This document shows positions 61,909 to 64,000 of a stretch of 64,000 nucleotides of DNA, piece by piece. The stretch is taken from the NCBI RefSeq assembly GCF_041320705.1, contig NZ_JBGGTQ010000008.1, positions 62,001 to 126,000 on the forward strand, read 5' to 3'. The position numbers and the translations under genes were made by a program. The notes beneath the pieces are model-generated. The model was not told the DNA's origin. It worked only from the letters and a program-made list of their open reading frames with translations, and ran no database searches. Source of the stretch: Kineococcus mangrovi (lineage in GTDB: Bacteria > Actinomycetota > Actinomycetes > Actinomycetales > Kineococcaceae). Position 1 is the first letter of the stretch. Each line of letters starts with the position of its first letter.

Positions 61909-63072
61909 GTGCTCGCGCGGACGCTGCGCGACAGGGACGGGGGCAGGGTCGACCGGCCCCTCGCCGGTGGCGGCTCGTTCCCCCTCAGCTGGGTGCGGTC
62001 CGGGCCCGCGGACGATGTGCCCGTCCTCTTCGTCCCCGGCGGGCCGGGCATGGCGACCGTCCTGCCCTACGAGCGGTTGCGGGCGACGGCGGCCGCCCAC
62101 GGCGTCGGCAGCGTCATGGTCGAGCACCGCGGGACCGGGCTGTCGCGCGAGGACTCCCGCGGCCGGGACCTGAGCCTGGGCGACGTCACCGTGGAGGCGG
62201 CGGCCGACGACCTCGCGGCCGTGCTGGACCACCTGCGCGTCGAGCGGGCGGTCGTCCACGGCAGCTCCTACGGCACCTACCTGGCTCAGGTCTTCGGCGT
62301 CCGGCACCCGGGGCGCGTCGCCGCGATGGTGCTCGACTCACCGCTGCTGTCCGTCGCGGGCGACCTCGCCGACGTCCGGGCGCACCGGCGCCGCCTGCTG
62401 TGGGACGCCGACACGGACCTGGCCGCGGCCGTGCGCTCGGCGCCGGCACCGGCCGACGAGGTCGCCGCGGTCGTCCCGACCGTCTACGAGTTCGCCGGCC
62501 CCGACGCGCTGCTGCGCCTGCTGGCGGCCCGGCGCGAGGGGCGGCTGGGGACGGTGTGGCGGCAGCTGGCGCACCTGGTCGACGGCGAGTTCGAGGGCCG
62601 CGGAGTGCGGCACGTCACCGAACCTGACCTGGTCGCGGGCATCGCCTTCGGCCAGCTCGGGTTCGGCCTGCCCCCCGACGGCGGGCCGCTGGACCCGCAG
62701 GTGGCCTTCGCGCGCGTCGCCGCCGACCGCCCGCCCTACCGGGGGGAACCGTACGACCTGCCCTCGCTGCTGCCCGGTTTCCCGTGGCCGACGGTCGTCG
62801 TCTCCGGCGAGCGCGACCTGACGACACCCCGGTCCACCGCCGAGCGGGTGGCCGGTCTGCTGCCCGCGGGGGTCCTGCTCGACCTGCCCGGCCTGGGGCA
62901 CAGCGCGATGGACACCCACCAGCGGGCGGCCGTCCTCGTCGCCGCCGCGGTCCGGGCCGGCAACGCCCGCCGGTTGCCGGCGCTGGCCGAGCGCATCGCG
63001 GCCCTGCCCCGGCGGGGGGCCTCGCGCTGGCTCGGCACGGCCGTGCGGGCGGCGGTCCGCCTCGGCGGGTAG
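61909..63072 (+). CDS. Alpha/beta hydrolase, proline iminopeptidase-like
   Basis: The 387-residue hydrolase has PVLFVPGGPGMATVLPYERL (oxyanion HGGPG-type loop, here PGGPG), VEHRGTGLS, the nucleophile in VVHGSSYGTYLAQVFG, the Asp in VVSGERDLTTP, and the His in LPGLGHSAMD. The overall pattern is that of S33 prolyl aminopeptidases and related TAP-like hydrolases. GGAGG lies eight bases before GTG 61909; GTG 61894 is an alternative. The substrate is unknown. Confidence 0.82.
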   Translation: MLARTLRDRDGGRVDRPLAGGGSFPLSWVRSGPADDVPVLFVPGGPGMATVLPYERLRATAAAHGVGSVMVEHRGTGLSREDSRGRDLSLGDVTVEAAADDLAAVLDHLRVERAVVHGSSYGTYLAQVFGVRHPGRVAAMVLDSPLLSVAGDLADVRAHRRRLLWDADTDLAAAVRSAPAPADEVAAVVPTVYEFAGPDALLRLLAARREGRLGTVWRQLAHLVDGEFEGRGVRHVTEPDLVAGIAFGQLGFGLPPDGGPLDPQVAFARVAADRPPYRGEPYDLPSLLPGFPWPTVVVSGERDLTTPRSTAERVAGLLPAGVLLDLPGLGHSAMDTHQRAAVLVAAAVRAGNARRLPALAERIAALPRRGASRWLGTAVRAAVRLGG

Positions 63073-63081
63073 GCCCGGTCC

Positions 63082-64000
63082 TCACTCACCGTCGGCGAGC
63101 ACGAACGGCGACACCGAGTCCGCCCCGGCCCGCCGGAGCTGGCGCGCGGCGACCGTGAGCGTCCAGCCGCTGCGGGCCCGGTCGTCGACGAGCAGGAGGT
63201 TCCGGCCGCGGACGAGGTCCGGGTCGGGCAGCTCGAACCGGCGCACGACCTGGGCGAGCCGGTGCGCGGAGTTCACGTCCGTGCGCGTGGGGGAGTCCTC
63301 CAGCAGCCGGAACGTCGTGACGAGCGGCAGACCCGTGTACCGCGCCAGCCCCTCCGCGAGGTGGGACACGAGCTGCGGGCGCGAGGCCGAGCACATCGCC
63401 ACGATCCCGTCCAGACCCGACCCGCGGGCCCAGTCGTCGAGCACCGCGGCCGCGGCGTGCCGCAGGGGGACCGGGGTCTGCTGGTCGGGCGACCCGGGGG
63501 CGAAGAGCGCGCGCACCGCGCCGCCCCAGCCGAGGTCGGTCGTCCGGGCCACGGCGCGGCCGGTGCGCGGTTGCTCGGCCGGGGCGATCCGTCCCGACAG
63601 CGCGACGTCGAGCCCCTTCATGCCCGTCGGCCACACCTTCTTGGGTTCCAGCGGGACCCCGGGGCGGTCGAGGTCGGCGCCGGCCCGCGCCACGGCGGCC
63701 TCGTCCACGTCGACCGGCACGGCGAAACCGCCGCAGTTGTCGCAGCGTCCGCAGGGCGCCGCGTCGGGGTCGTCGAGGGCCCGGCGCAGGAACTCCAGCC
63801 GGCACCCGTCGGTCGTGACGTAGTCGACCATCGCCTGCTGCTCGACCTCGCGGGTCGCGCCCACCCGCGCGTACCGCTCGGCGTCGTAGACCCACTCCTG
63901 CCCGGTGGCCTGCCAGCCGCCGCGGACCCGGCGCACCGCGCCGTCGACGTCGAGGACCTTCAGCATCAGCTCCAGACGGTTGCGCCGCAACGCCACCCGG
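63082..64000 (-). CDS. RecQ-type DNA helicase, C-terminal part with phosphoribosyltransferase-like domain
   Basis: The gene runs off the right edge, so only about 306 C-terminal residues are seen. They include the RecQ zinc-binding part (DGCRLEFLRRAL and CGRCDNCGG), then WPTGMKGLDVALSGRI, and a C-terminal domain with ARYTGLPLVTTFRLL and LLLVDDRARSGWTLTVAARQL. The latter resembles the PRPP loop and fold of phosphoribosyltransferases. This fusion occurs in actinobacterial RecQ homologues. Its N-terminal helicase motifs are outside the window. Confidence 0.82.
   Translation of the reverse strand, partial: RVALRRNRLELMLKVLDVDGAVRRVRGGWQATGQEWVYDAERYARVGATREVEQQAMVDYVTTDGCRLEFLRRALDDPDAAPCGRCDNCGGFAVPVDVDEAAVARAGADLDRPGVPLEPKKVWPTGMKGLDVALSGRIAPAEQPRTGRAVARTTDLGWGGAVRALFAPGSPDQQTPVPLRHAAAAVLDDWARGSGLDGIVAMCSASRPQLVSHLAEGLARYTGLPLVTTFRLLEDSPTRTDVNSAHRLAQVVRRFELPDPDLVRGRNLLLVDDRARSGWTLTVAARQLRRAGADSVSPFVLADGE

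Noticed and set aside
1-64000. CRISPR arrays, rRNA, tRNA and complete IS elements
   Set aside because: I read for regularly spaced repeats, tRNA cloverleaf signatures and transposase motifs and found none that I can support.

Overview
The window is about 64 kb of very GC-rich DNA with actinobacterial gene content. GTG starts are common, genes are tightly packed with GTGA/ATGA overlaps, and there is an rpsF-ssb-rpsR-rplI...dnaB block. I infer a motile member of the Kineosporiaceae, Kineococcus-like, from the motility and chemotaxis genes, the FliA-type promoter motifs, the zinc-free S18 and the intein-bearing dnaB. The genus is inference. I found no rRNA or tRNA genes, no CRISPR array and no intact insertion sequence.

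Layout. 0-9 kb: the end of a GT87-like membrane protein, the rpsF operon closed by a strong hairpin, a MATE exporter, a DnaA-box-like cluster, and dnaB interrupted by two inteins of different mechanistic classes. 9-14 kb: an LLM oxidoreductase, an HD protein, an aldo/keto reductase broken by a short palindromic insertion, a decayed MazEF-type toxin-antitoxin relic, an unknown protein and a lipoprotein. 14-18 kb: a membrane diguanylate cyclase, a chemoreceptor behind a FliA-like promoter, and glpX. 18-27 kb: repair and stress genes (AlkZ-like, dinB-alkA), TauE-like permease, SDR plus truncated GrpB, a LysR/MFS divergent pair and a sirtuin. 27-37 kb: c-di-GMP and stress signalling (GAF-EAL, GAF-PAS-GAF-GGDEF, RsbQ-like hydrolase coupled to PAS-GGDEF-EAL), plus nhaA and a GH15 glycosidase. 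37-43 kb: a MazG-like gene, an RlmC-like methylase, and a triple-CheW / four-PAS chemoreceptor / TetR operon. 43-47 kb: NYN nuclease, ATP-dependent DNA ligase and a retron-like reverse transcriptase. 47-51 kb: two more GGDEF genes and an LLM oxidoreductase. 52-55 kb: a glycine-betaine-type ABC importer. 55-59 kb: ArsR-CDF metal efflux, VOC, TipA-like MerR and an esterase. 58-61 kb: STAS, RsbW-like kinase, ECF sigma and an Asp23-like gene. 61-64 kb: a DUF membrane protein, a peptidase-like hydrolase and the C-terminus of RecQ.

Most notable is the reverse transcriptase at 45054-46388. It carries retron hallmarks (YADD, VTG, an NAxxH-like motif). The roughly 160 bases before it are bounded by a 22-bp inverted repeat with one bulged base and enclose two hairpins, which is the arrangement expected of a retron msr-msd RNA. 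No effector gene is evident beside it.

A second theme is regulation of motility by c-di-GMP. Six GGDEF/EAL proteins and two chemoreceptors lie in 36 kb, and CTCA-N15/16/17-GCCGA-type sites precede both chemoreceptors and one EAL gene, with a weaker site before a GGDEF-EAL gene. An RsbQ-like hydrolase overlaps the PAS-GGDEF-EAL gene, suggesting that the RsbQ/PAS input module has been reused for c-di-GMP control.
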